A stretch of DNA of 41,123 bases from JBFWIW01 sp050253535 (GTDB taxonomy: Bacteria > Bacillota > Clostridia > Oscillospirales > Oscillospiraceae), in the NCBI GenBank assembly GCA_050253535.1, contig JBFWIW010000018.1:1-41123 (forward strand), read 5' to 3'. Within the stretch, counting starts at the first letter, position 1; the number at the start of each line of letters is the position of its first letter. A program made the translations under genes and the position numbers. A model generated the notes under the pieces. That model was given only the letters and a program-made list of their open reading frames with translations, did no database searches and was not told the DNA's origin. Shown here piece after piece: positions 8,125 to 15,378 of this stretch.

Positions 8125-8819
8125 CAATTTCCACTCCGTTCGATTTTGTATCCCTGCCCCCAGACAACTTTCAGATATCTCGGTTCTGCGGGACATATTT
8201 CCAGCTTTTCGCGCAGATGCCGTATATGTACCGCGACAGTGCCCTCCGCCTTGTAGGCGCTGTCATTCCAGACGCGCCTGTATATCTCCGCGGAGGAGAA
8301 TACCCGGTCCGGATTTTCCATCAGGAGCTTCAGAATATCATACTCCGTCGGGGTGAGGAGGACGATTTCGCCGTCCAGCGTCACTTTCTTTCCGTGGTCG
8401 TCCAGCTCTATCCCGCCGACGAGAAGGCGGTCCGGGCTTTTTTCCATCCCCCCGAGGCTGGCGTATCTCCGGAGATGGGCCTTCACGCGGGCGAGCATTT
8501 CCACGGGATTGAACGGCTTTGTGATATAGTCGTCTGCCCCTATGTTTAAGCCCAGCACCTTGTCGGTGTCCTCGCTCTTTGCCGTGAGGAGGATGACGGG
8601 GATGTTGTATTTCTCCCTGAGCTTTGCCGTCGCGGTGATGCCGTCCAGCTCCGGCATCATGATGTCCATCAGGATCAGATGGATTTCGGCGCTTTCGATG
8701 ATATCCAATGCCTGCTTGCCGTTTGACGCCTCAAAGATACGGTATCCTTCGGCGGTCAAATAGATCTTAAGCGCTGAAACAATGTCCTTTTCATCGTCGC
8801 AAATGAGTACGTTATACAT
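8124..8819 (-). CDS. OmpR/VanR-type response regulator
   Basis: A 231-residue two-domain regulator. The receiver domain (1-120) has the acidic pair DD at 8-9, the phosphoacceptor Asp in ILMDIMMPELDG, Thr in LLTAKS and Lys in TKPF. The C-terminal winged helix (about 130-228) has LTPTEYDIL and the recognition region VAVHIRHLREKLE, typical of OmpR/PhoB proteins. AAGGTGAAGG precedes the ATG. It is the first gene of the two-gene operon with the kinase. Targets cannot be read from the sequence. Confidence 0.92.
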   Translation of the reverse strand: MYNVLICDDEKDIVSALKIYLTAEGYRIFEASNGKQALDIIESAEIHLILMDIMMPELDGITATAKLREKYNIPVILLTAKSEDTDKVLGLNIGADDYITKPFNPVEMLARVKAHLRRYASLGGMEKSPDRLLVGGIELDDHGKKVTLDGEIVLLTPTEYDILKLLMENPDRVFSSAEIYRRVWNDSAYKAEGTVAVHIRHLREKLEICPAEPRYLKVVWGQGYKIERSGN

Positions 8820-8894
8820 GCCTTCACCTTCCGAATCCTATTGTAGCGAATGATTTATTAAAAAGATAGCGGTTAAATCTTTAAGAATTGTTTA

Positions 8895-9041
8895 ATACGG
8901 TTATCCCATTAAGGGGGAGACAAAATTTGCGAGGAATTTTTACTCTGCAAGGCGAGCAGGCTGCCGTCCTCCGCCGACGAGAGGGCGGCAGGGCGGAAAA
9001 TTAACCGCAAAGATGCCCGCTCTTTAGCGGGATAGCAGTAT
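8895..9041. repeat. MITE-like repeat copy 1
   Basis: A 147-bp element with imperfect terminal inverted repeats: the left end reads ATACGGTTATCCCATTAA and the complement of the right end ATACTGCTATCCCGCTAA. The left arm (to about 8955) closely matches sequence inside the copy at 17525-17717 and, inverted, the right arm of the copy at 10695-10851. The GC-rich middle is a long imperfect palindrome. No coding capacity. Confidence 0.65.
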
Positions 9042-9048
9042 AAGTATA

Positions 9049-9094
9049 CAAAAAGCCGAGACATAAGGCTCAAACGCCTTTTCTCAGCTTTTTG
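9049..9094 (-). terminator. Terminator of rsmA
   Basis: Minus strand: outer stem AAAAAGCTGAGA with TCTCGGCTTTTT, inner stem AAGGC/GCCTT, then a T-run. It lies 44 bp downstream of the rsmA stop. Confidence 0.7.
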
Positions 9095-9137
9095 CTCCGA
9101 TTAAATATATTTAAATGAGGCCTCTGCCGAGACACGA

Positions 9138-9995
9138 TCATATGCGCTGCTTTATAGCGCGTGAAAGCGACGCGAAACCGGCGATATCCAGCGCCTCGCC
9201 GCGCACCATCGGAGAAAATCCGCACTCTGCGACGGCGTCCTGTATGTCGCTTTTCGGGAGCGTCGTAAAGGAAGCGGCGAGCGCGTTAACCAACGTTTTC
9301 CGGCGCTGGGCAAAGGCGGCCCGCACGACTCTGAAGAAGAACGCCTCGTCGGAGATTTCGGCGGGAGGCGCTTTGCGCATTTTGAGCCTTATGACCGACG
9401 ACCAGACCTTCGGCTGGGGCATAAAGCAGTCGGGGGACACATCGAAGAGTATCTCCGGCTCCGCGTGGTAGTTCACATAGACCGAAAACGCCCCGTAATC
9501 GCCGCTTTCCGCTGTCGACGCGATCCTGCGCGCAACCTCGCGCTGCACCATGACGGTTATCGTCTCGAACGCGCGGGAGTCTATGAGCGCCGAGAGGACG
9601 GGGGATGTGATGTTATAGGGGAGGTTTGCGCAGACCATTGGCGTGAGCCCGGCAAACTTTTCTCTCACGAGCGCGGGCAGGTCGAGCGCCAGAATGTCGC
9701 CGCTTATTATCTCGACGTTATCGCAGCCGGCGAGGGACTCGGAGAGGAGGGCCGGGAGCCGCTTGTCCAGCTCTACGGCGACAACTTTTCCGGCTGCGAG
9801 GGAGAGTTCCTTCGTGAGGCAGCCGACGCCGGGGCCTATCTCCAGAACGCCGCAGGAACTGTCCGCGCCGCTCTCCCCGGCGATGCGTTCCGGTACCCAC
9901 GGTTCAGTGAGAAAGTTTTGACCGAGCGCCTTCGAAAACCTGAACCCGTGGCGCGAGAGCAGAGCTCTTATATCGTTTACGCTGCAGAGATCCAT
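9138..9995 (-). CDS. rsmA: 16S rRNA dimethyladenosine transferase RsmA/KsgA
   Basis: A 285-residue S-adenosylmethionine-dependent enzyme that dimethylates two adjacent adenines (A1518/A1519) in the 3' terminal hairpin of 16S rRNA late in 30S assembly. The N-terminus has FSKALGQNFL, the SAM loop is EIGPGVGCLT (about 51-60), motif II contains VAVELD, and the catalytic motif IV is NLPYNITSP (about 123-131). The C-terminal helical domain with FAQRRKTLVNAL completes the family pattern at normal length. GGAGGG precedes the ATG. It stands alone with its own terminator. Confidence 0.95.
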   Translation of the reverse strand: MDLCSVNDIRALLSRHGFRFSKALGQNFLTEPWVPERIAGESGADSSCGVLEIGPGVGCLTKELSLAAGKVVAVELDKRLPALLSESLAGCDNVEIISGDILALDLPALVREKFAGLTPMVCANLPYNITSPVLSALIDSRAFETITVMVQREVARRIASTAESGDYGAFSVYVNYHAEPEILFDVSPDCFMPQPKVWSSVIRLKMRKAPPAEISDEAFFFRVVRAAFAQRRKTLVNALAASFTTLPKSDIQDAVAECGFSPMVRGEALDIAGFASLSRAIKQRI

Positions 9996-10232
9996 AATAA
10001 CCCTCCAAAACGCATTATGCTTAAAGCGCAGTACGATAATACATTAAACAGCGTGTATTTGCAAATTCATACTATTATTTGAAAATAAAAAGCGAGTATG
10101 TATTCTGCCCGGCAGGGCAGACGCCGCCGGCGGCTGACACCCGCCGGCTCTTTGGCGGTACAGTGGCTGTGCCTTATGACCGACGGTAATCACTCTTTTA
10201 ATAAAAAAATTGGTTAAAATAATAAATATGTG

Positions 10233-10261
10233 TTGACATAATTGCGGATTAGTTGTACAAT
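10233..10261 (+). promoter_or_regulatory. Near-perfect promoter of the ncRNA gene
   Basis: TTGACA (10233-10238) and TACAAT (10256-10261) with a 17-bp spacer. The predicted transcription start is at about 10268, a few bases before the first predicted RNA stem. It is one of the strongest promoters in the window and does not precede any protein gene. Confidence 0.85.
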
Positions 10262-10267
10262 AAAACC

Positions 10268-10660
10268 ATAAAGGAGGGCGAGTCCGATGTTCTAGTTAAT
10301 TCTTGCCCGACAATTAAGATGAGGACGCAAGTCTGAATGCGTCCGGCTTAGTCGGAATCCACAGCGATGTAAGATAAGATTTTTAACAGAGCAAATACAC
10401 CAAACCATGCTCATCAGCATGAGCGGCACTGAGGCTATAGCGGGGATAGTATATCTCAGCCAAATAGGCCTGTATGCGCAACTTTTGTTTCAGGTAATTT
10501 GCGAATTAGGAGCCTTGACACACTTGGAAATCGACTGAAGCGAAGAGTTACCAAAGTAAAAAAGCGAAAATCTAAGGAAAACGAGGAACAAGTATTGATA
10601 ACAATTGAATCACAGCCATAAGCCCCCCATTCGCGTTGGACGAGTGGGGGGTTGTGCTTT
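10268..10660 (+). ncRNA. Structured non-coding RNA, about 390 nt, family uncertain
   Basis: The transcript expected from the promoter at 10233-10261 has nested complementary segments in order. GGGCGAG pairs with CTTGCCC (about 10276-10302). CCGAC pairs with GTCGG (about 10301-10355) and encloses a GGACGCA/TGCGTCC hairpin with loop AGTCTGAA. GCTCAT/ATGAGC forms a tetraloop hairpin near 10410-10425, and CTGAG/CTCAG closes an imperfect stem around 10430-10460. A hairpin with T-rich tail ends it. No start codon with a ribosome binding site is present. The 3' part (10438-10622) contains a stop-free, Lys-rich frame ending in LITIESQP, which could be a gene remnant. The nested 5' fold recalls the HEARO/omega RNAs of IscB/IsrB elements, but that is memory, not a search result; the promoter leaves almost no room for a 5' guide and no nuclease gene follows. 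Confidence 0.7.
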
Positions 10661-10662
10661 TA
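10622..10662 (+). terminator. Terminator of the ncRNA gene
   Basis: CCCCCCA with TGGGGGG (stem, loop TTCGCGTTGGACGAG which itself can pair TTCG/CGAG) followed by TTGTGCTTTT. It could instead be the right-end hairpin of a decayed IS200/IS605-like element. Confidence 0.65.
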
Positions 10663-10694
10663 TATATGGCGTTCGCATGTTGAAGAGGCGGCTT

Positions 10695-10851
10695 ATACTA
10701 CTATTCAATTAACCTAATGATACTAAGCGGCCTGTTTTCCGCCCAGCGGCGTCATCCTCCCAGGCGGGCGGCAGCCCGCTCTCCTTCTCTGCCTTGCAGG
10801 CCGAAAATTTCCCTTGCAAATCTCATCTGCCCTTTGATGGGAGAACAGTAT
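10695..10851. repeat. MITE-like repeat copy 2
   Basis: A 157-bp element. The left end (ATACTACTATTCAATTAACC, then a GCGGCCTGTT block) matches the left ends of the copies at 12727, 17525 and 17807. The complement of the right end (ATACTGTTCTCCC) instead matches the left arm of the copy at 8895, so this is a mixed-arm element. The centre contains GGCGGGCGGCAGCCCGC. A 107-codon frame across it on the minus strand is an artefact of the repeat. Confidence 0.7.
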
Positions 10852-10889
10852 TTTTGACGTCTGACTGCAATCATTCCGATAAAAAAATA

Positions 10890-10930
10890 TACCCGTATTT
10901 GGCGTGCAAATACGGGTAATTCTGCGGAGT
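10890..10930 (-). terminator. Terminator downstream of the 3D-domain protein
   Basis: A perfect 12-bp stem TACCCGTATTTG / CAAATACGGGTA (10890-10918). On the minus strand it is followed by ATATTTTTTTATC. It lies about 150 bp beyond the stop of the YabE-like gene; the sequence between has only GC-rich small palindromes. Confidence 0.7.
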
Positions 10931-11073
10931 TTTGCGGCGGGCAAAATGAATTTCAAATTATTTTTAGGCGACATGCGCGGCGGAATAATATCAGACCCGC
11001 GGCAAATCGCCGCGCAAAACCGGCGGGATCGCGGCGTAAGCCGCATATCCGTTAGGTATAGATACCCTTGGAA

Positions 11074-12150
11074 TTAGTCCAGGACGTATACGACGCAGTC
11101 TCTTACGCCGAAGTTTATGCACTCGTCATAAGTGTCGAGATAGAGGTCTATTATACGGCCGTGTACGCCGGTATCCTCGACGACAGAGTAGCCGTAGACC
11201 CAGGAGCCGTCCGCCGAGGTGACATACACTCTGGTGCCGAGCGGGAGGACGGACAGATCCACCGCCACCGTGCCGACGTAAGGCACGACGCCGCTCGCTG
11301 TTATGTCGTTGGGGGAGCTCGCAAGGGTATAGGCCGTAGCCGTCATGTTAAGTGTTTTTGAGTAAGACAGGGGATTTCCATCGCAGTCGACCGCAGTGCC
11401 GCTCTCGTCCGTTAACGGGGCGGAGGTCATCTCCAGCTCGGCGGTGGAGCCGGAAACAGCCTTTGCGGCCGCGGCGCGCGCGTCCAGAGATTTTGTCCTG
11501 TCGTTCATTATCGCTTTCTCGGCGGCGGTCTCCGCGGCCTCAGCGGCTTTGGCGGCCTCGGTGGGCGAGGGCTCGTTATATACGTCGACTTCGGAGACAG
11601 GATTGTCCGTGTCAAGCGACATGAGTCTGTACGCGTTTGATTCATCGCTGTTTTCCGCTTTTGCAAGGATTTTTGGATGAAGTTCATCCGCTCGTGTGAC
11701 AACGAGATCCATTCCGTCGAAAACGCTGTCGGTGAGCGCAAAGTTTACAGTGTCGCCTTCGCCGAGGGTTATACCCGCGTCGCAGAGCGCGTCCGCGATG
11801 GTCGGGCCGTCTGAAGTATAGCCTGTCTTTTCTCCGCCGCATTCGACGGTCAGGGAATAGGAGCGCACGATCGTAACGATTATGCTGTCGCCGTTTTTCT
11901 CCGAGACGTAATCGACTCCGTCACCAAGGTCAATGCCGGCCTGTGACAGAATAGCGTCAATATTGTCCTCATCGGATAAAACCGTTATGCTCTCGCTGCC
12001 GTCGTAAATAGCGTATGCCGTTCTGCCGCCGGTAAGGAAAAAGATGCCTGCGAGTATGGCGGCGCAAATAAAAAAGGAGACGACGCTCTTGAGCGCAATA
12101 TAACTTGCCTCGTTGCTTGACCAGTTTCTGATCAAAGTTTTAATATTCAT
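11074..12150 (-). CDS. YabE-like cell-wall protein with DUF348 and 3D domains
   Basis: A 358-residue secreted or membrane-anchored protein. A hydrophobic segment lies at about residues 22-42. Two DUF348-like ubiquitin-fold domains follow (about 48-98 and 100-150; the second has GPTIADALCDAGITLGEGD). Next come an Ala/Glu-rich linker (about 195-235) and a C-terminal 3D domain from about 268 with the expected aspartates in AVDLSVLPLGTRV, VEDTG and IDLYLDT. The 3D domain is the lytic-transglycosylase-like fold of Bacillus YabE/YocH and MltA-type enzymes, so action on peptidoglycan is likely. The G5 domain seen in YabE is not evident. The start is ATG 12150 after GGTGAT; a TTG at 12189 is less likely. 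Confidence 0.85.
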   Translation of the reverse strand: MNIKTLIRNWSSNEASYIALKSVVSFFICAAILAGIFFLTGGRTAYAIYDGSESITVLSDEDNIDAILSQAGIDLGDGVDYVSEKNGDSIIVTIVRSYSLTVECGGEKTGYTSDGPTIADALCDAGITLGEGDTVNFALTDSVFDGMDLVVTRADELHPKILAKAENSDESNAYRLMSLDTDNPVSEVDVYNEPSPTEAAKAAEAAETAAEKAIMNDRTKSLDARAAAAKAVSGSTAELEMTSAPLTDESGTAVDCDGNPLSYSKTLNMTATAYTLASSPNDITASGVVPYVGTVAVDLSVLPLGTRVYVTSADGSWVYGYSVVEDTGVHGRIIDLYLDTYDECINFGVRDCVVYVLD

Positions 12151-12229
12151 AATAATCACCGATTCATTATATTCGCTGGTTCGTAACAAGTGACAATTGG
12201 TTACAAAAAGTTACACACAAACGAACTGC

Positions 12230-12259
12230 ATTATAATATGTTCGCACCACTATTGTCAA
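12230..12259 (-). promoter_or_regulatory. Promoter of the YabE-like gene
   Basis: Minus-strand TTGACA (12254-12259) and TATAAT (12230-12235), spacer 18 bp. The leader is about 75 nt and contains repeated GTTAC/GTAAC motifs of unknown role. Confidence 0.75.
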
Positions 12260-12296
12260 GTTTATTGTCGAAATAAGAGGAATTCGCCCCACATTG

Positions 12297-12338
12297 ACTG
12301 TTATGTTAACTGATAATATTTATAGTTTACATAACAGT
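12297..12338. repeat. 15-bp inverted repeat upstream of the YabE-like promoter
   Basis: Arms ACTGTTATGTTAACT (12297-12311) and AGTTTACATAACAGT (12324-12338) match at 14 of 15 positions with a 12-nt AT-rich loop. It lies about 40 bp upstream of the -35 of the minus-strand gene. It may be an operator; no T-run makes it a terminator. Confidence 0.5.
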
Positions 12339-12656
12339 AACAAAATATTTAAAACCTTCTTACAAAAAGATATTACCCAATAAAGCGGATTATGATATCA
12401 TATTTCCAGTTAATTTTTTTTCCGAATGGCAAAATGAGGATCGGCGGGGCGCATTTTTGGGTATTTTTTAAATCAGTTTGCCGAATTGCCGATTTTTTGG
12501 TGTTTTATGCCGAGAACCCTGTATTTAACGGTACCGTTGGGGCTGAGGCCTGACGCAATGCTGATAAAAAAAGAGAAGCCCCACCTTATTTAACAGATGG
12601 AGCTGCGCGGGTATTATCCGAGGCTTCAAAATTGCCTGTTTACAGCACATTCGGTG

Positions 12657-12685
12657 TTGCCCGGGAATTTTTCGGATGGTACAAT
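12657..12685 (+). promoter_or_regulatory. Conserved-spacer promoter, copy 2 of 6 (upstream of the RlmA-like gene)
   Basis: TTGCCC (12657-12662), 17 bp, TACAAT (12680-12685). The spacer has GGGAATT and GGATGG, and the box ACAGCACATTCGGTG lies just upstream, both shared with the other five copies. It points toward the RlmA-like gene, with MITE copy 3 lying between promoter and gene. Confidence 0.65.
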
Positions 12686-12726
12686 GGGGTGGCCGGCAAG
12701 GCAAAAAGATGCGTGATGTTGACATA

Positions 12727-12881
12727 ATACTGCTATTTGATTAACCTGATAATAAAAAACGGCCTGTTATCCGACCGGCGGCGTTATCTCAGTCGGGCGA
12801 CAGCCCGCCATCGCCGTCTGCCTTGCCGGACAAAAATCATCTTCGCTTTTTATTTTCATCATCTCAATTAAATAGTTGTAT
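12727..12881. repeat. MITE-like repeat copy 3
   Basis: A 155-bp element: the left end reads ATACTGCTATTTGATTAACC and the complement of the right end ATACAACTATTTAATTGAG, so the termini are imperfect inverted repeats. Inside are the GCGGCCTGTT block and a GTCGGGCGACAGCCCGCC palindrome. It sits in the presumed leader of the RlmA-like gene. Confidence 0.75.
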
Positions 12882-13001
12882 AACAATGGAATTGCAGGAC
12901 TTTTTAAGGCAGTTTACCCTTTTGCACCGCTGTTGGTGAGGGCGCGGTTTTTTTGCCGTTGTCACAGATCAATCGAAATAATCGAATGGGAAAACAATAA
13001 A

Positions 13002-13835
13002 ATGAGTCATTTCATCTGCCCGATATGCGGGAGCGAACTGAATAAGAGCACAGACGGAAAACGCCTCTTCTGTGTTAAAAAACATAGTTTTGACATAGCA
13101 AAAAGCGGGTATGTCAATCTGCTGATGTCTCAGCTGCCGAAGGCCGGACACCACGGTGACGACAGGCTTATGGTCCGCTCCAGGCGTGATTTTTTAAATA
13201 AAGGTTATTATAATCCGTTATTGGAAGAATTAATAAAGATAATAAAATGTCATGCCGGAGTCGGGTGTAAAATTCTTGACGCCGGCTGCGGCGAGTGCTG
13301 GTATACCTCAAATATTTATAAGTATTTGATCGACAATCATATAAAACCGGAGATGTTCGCGGTGGATATCTCAAAGGACGCGCTGGCTGCGGGCGCGAAA
13401 CGGAACCGGGATATTGAACTGGCGGTAGCGAGCGCATTCCGTCTTCCGGTTAAAGACTCTTCCTGCGATATCATTCTTTCGCTTTTCGCGCCCTTCAGCG
13501 GTGAGGAGTTTGGCCGGGTATTAAAAGAAAACGGCGTTATTATCAGGGCAGTTCCTTTGGAGAAGCACCTTTTGGGTTTAAAAGCTGCTGTCTACGACAA
13601 TGTTTATGAAAACGATACGGAAAGCGTCGATATAGCCGGATTTGAATTGCTGGGAAGACGGGAGATAAGAGAAAAAATTCATCTGAAATGCAATGAGGAT
13701 ATTCTCAACATTTTTACAATGACCCCGTATTACTATAAGACCGGCGCTAAGGATCAGGAAAAGCTAAAGAGCCTGCCGGAGCTTGAAACGAAAATCGAAT
13801 TCGGGATAAATACCTATCGTAAAGCCGGAAAATGA
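13002..13835 (+). CDS. RlmA-type 23S rRNA (guanine-N1) methyltransferase
   Basis: A 277-residue protein beginning MSHFICPICGSELN. The N-terminal zinc-binding motif has CPIC, then a Cys and a His near 25-29 (CVKKHSFD). The following SGYVNLL and a HHGDD segment are characteristic of RlmA/TlrB proteins. The Rossmann methyltransferase core has the SAM loop ILDAGCGECWYT (about 88-99) and VDISKDAL. The family methylates G745 or G748 in 23S rRNA helix 35; some members give macrolide (tylosin or mycinamicin) resistance. Which position this one uses cannot be told. I start at 13002 rather than at the longer frame from 12876, whose extra N-terminus begins inside the repeat and lacks conservation. Confidence 0.88.
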   Translation: MSHFICPICGSELNKSTDGKRLFCVKKHSFDIAKSGYVNLLMSQLPKAGHHGDDRLMVRSRRDFLNKGYYNPLLEELIKIIKCHAGVGCKILDAGCGECWYTSNIYKYLIDNHIKPEMFAVDISKDALAAGAKRNRDIELAVASAFRLPVKDSSCDIILSLFAPFSGEEFGRVLKENGVIIRAVPLEKHLLGLKAAVYDNVYENDTESVDIAGFELLGRREIREKIHLKCNEDILNIFTMTPYYYKTGAKDQEKLKSLPELETKIEFGINTYRKAGK

Positions 13836-13896
13836 GAGTGTGGGCGTTTTTTGCATAATTTTATTGCAATATTGCGGGAATACAGCATATTTTATA

Positions 13897-13925
13897 TTGA
13901 TTGGAAATATATGGGGTGATATAAT
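13897..13925 (+). promoter_or_regulatory. Conserved-spacer promoter, copy 1 of 6 (diguanylate cyclase)
   Basis: TTGATT (13897-13902), 17 bp, TATAAT (13920-13925). The spacer GGAAATATATGGGGTGA and the upstream ACAGCATATTTTATA resemble the other five copies. The start site at about 13932 would give a leader of about 25 nt to the ATG at 13956. Confidence 0.75.
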
Positions 13926-13955
13926 AGCGACATTTAATATGCCGTGTGCCACGGC

Positions 13956-15218
13956 ATGAAATTGGGTGAAAAAGTATTATTGAAGATATTAACTTACATA
14001 AAAAATATCCGGCCTGTCTCCGTACCCGAGGTTCAACGGGAAGAGTTTCAGCGGAGCGTTGATAAAGTGAATTTATTCAGAGCCAAGCTGACGGCTCTGG
14101 TGTTTATTCTGTTGGAAATTTTGCTTTTGGCGCTATCGTTTATCATTCTAAAAGATGTGTCTAAAATACCCGAACGCTATTATATCGTGTTGTACCTTAT
14201 CATGCTTTTCTCAATGTCCGTATTTTTACGTTTATTTGAAAAGCTGAATAAAAACGCGGCTGAAAACAGCGCAAAGATCCAGATCGCCGGGATATGCTTT
14301 ATAAGCTTTATATTGAGCTGGTGCGGCGGGATATCCCTCCTGGATCAGATGTCGTCCGGGCAGATCATGGTATACGTTGTAGCGATTATAGCCGTTGCCG
14401 TTACCCCCGTTTTCAAGCCTTCGGTTATGTTTTTAATTTATCTGGTTGTCCAGACCGGCTTTCTGATATTGCTGGTTTATATCAAACGGAATTCTGAAAT
14501 ACCGATCGGCGATATGGTGAACAGCTCAGCTTTTGTGATTGTTTCATGGACAATTTCCTATATGCGCTATAACAGGTATGTGATCGCGTTCAATGACCGT
14601 AAGCTCATTGAGGAAAAAAATATTGAGCTTGAAATACTCAACCTGGAGCTGCAGAAAGCGAACAAAAAACTTGAACAGCTCACCCGGATCGACGGGCTGA
14701 CGGGGATTTATAACCGTGTGATGTTTGACCGGACTATCCGCGGGGAATGGGACAGGTGCAGACGCTACGCCATGCCGCTTACTCTTGTAATGGCAGACGT
14801 CGATTTTTTTAAGTCCTTCAACGACCGCTATGGGCATCAGGCAGGAGACAACTGCATAAAGCTGGTGGCCGGGGCCTTATCAGAGTGCGCAAAGCGCGCG
14901 TCGGATACGGTGGCCAGATACGGGGGAGATGAATTTTCCATAATACTTCCCTGTGTGGATTCGAAGGGCGCGGAGGTGCTTGCGGAGAGAATGAAAAAAA
15001 AGATCGAGGATTTGGCGATACCGCACGCTTCTTCCCGTGTCTCACAGTACATAACGATCAGCGCAGGTGCCTGCACCGCCACCCCGTCTGAGGATTTATC
15101 GATTGAGGAATTTATCAGAAACGCGGATAAATCGCTGTACAAAGCAAAGAAACGCCACAATGACGTTGCCATCTGCGATTATGGAAAAAGCGTATATGAG
15201 CAGTTATCATTTGAATAA
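13956..15218 (+). CDS. Membrane-bound diguanylate cyclase (GGDEF)
   Basis: About 420 residues. Around six hydrophobic segments lie between residues 38 and 205, followed by a coiled-coil-like linker (EEKNIELEILNLELQKANKK) and a C-terminal GGDEF domain. It has DGLTGIYNR at the domain start, the metal-binding ADVDFFKSFND, and the intact active-site loop ARYGGDEFSI. RASD five residues before GGDEF is the RxxD product-inhibition site, so feedback control by cyclic di-GMP is expected. The enzyme makes cyclic di-GMP from two GTP at the membrane. The start is uncertain: ATG 13956 has no clear ribosome site, while TTG 13980 has GGGTGAAAAA upstream. Confidence 0.9.
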   Translation: MKLGEKVLLKILTYIKNIRPVSVPEVQREEFQRSVDKVNLFRAKLTALVFILLEILLLALSFIILKDVSKIPERYYIVLYLIMLFSMSVFLRLFEKLNKNAAENSAKIQIAGICFISFILSWCGGISLLDQMSSGQIMVYVVAIIAVAVTPVFKPSVMFLIYLVVQTGFLILLVYIKRNSEIPIGDMVNSSAFVIVSWTISYMRYNRYVIAFNDRKLIEEKNIELEILNLELQKANKKLEQLTRIDGLTGIYNRVMFDRTIRGEWDRCRRYAMPLTLVMADVDFFKSFNDRYGHQAGDNCIKLVAGALSECAKRASDTVARYGGDEFSIILPCVDSKGAEVLAERMKKKIEDLAIPHASSRVSQYITISAGACTATPSEDLSIEEFIRNADKSLYKAKKRHNDVAICDYGKSVYEQLSFE

Positions 15219-15378
15219 AGATAGGGGGATATAGTTAAGCGTCCGCAGGTCAGGCTTTTTTCAGAAGCATTTTCTGCGGATATTGAGGGTCCGACAGAAG
15301 CAGCCCTGCGCTCCGATTCGCATACTTTTTCTGTATTTCCATATACTATTCCTGAAGTTCTCAAAAATTGGTGATGTT

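Noticed and set aside
10268..10660. Firm assignment of the RNA as tmRNA, RNase P RNA, SRP RNA or 6S RNA
   Set aside because: The hallmark ends or core sequences of these RNAs are not present (for example no GAGGAAAGUCC core, no tRNA-like ends).
10723..11046. A 107-codon minus-strand frame
   Set aside because: Crosses a terminator and MITE copy 2; its RPARQRRRAG-like part also appears in a frame at 17596-17796 because both are repeat DNA.
12525..12725. A 66-codon minus-strand frame and a weak hairpin near 12566-12610
   Set aside because: Overlaps the conserved promoter in antisense and has no coding features; the hairpin has no gene to terminate.
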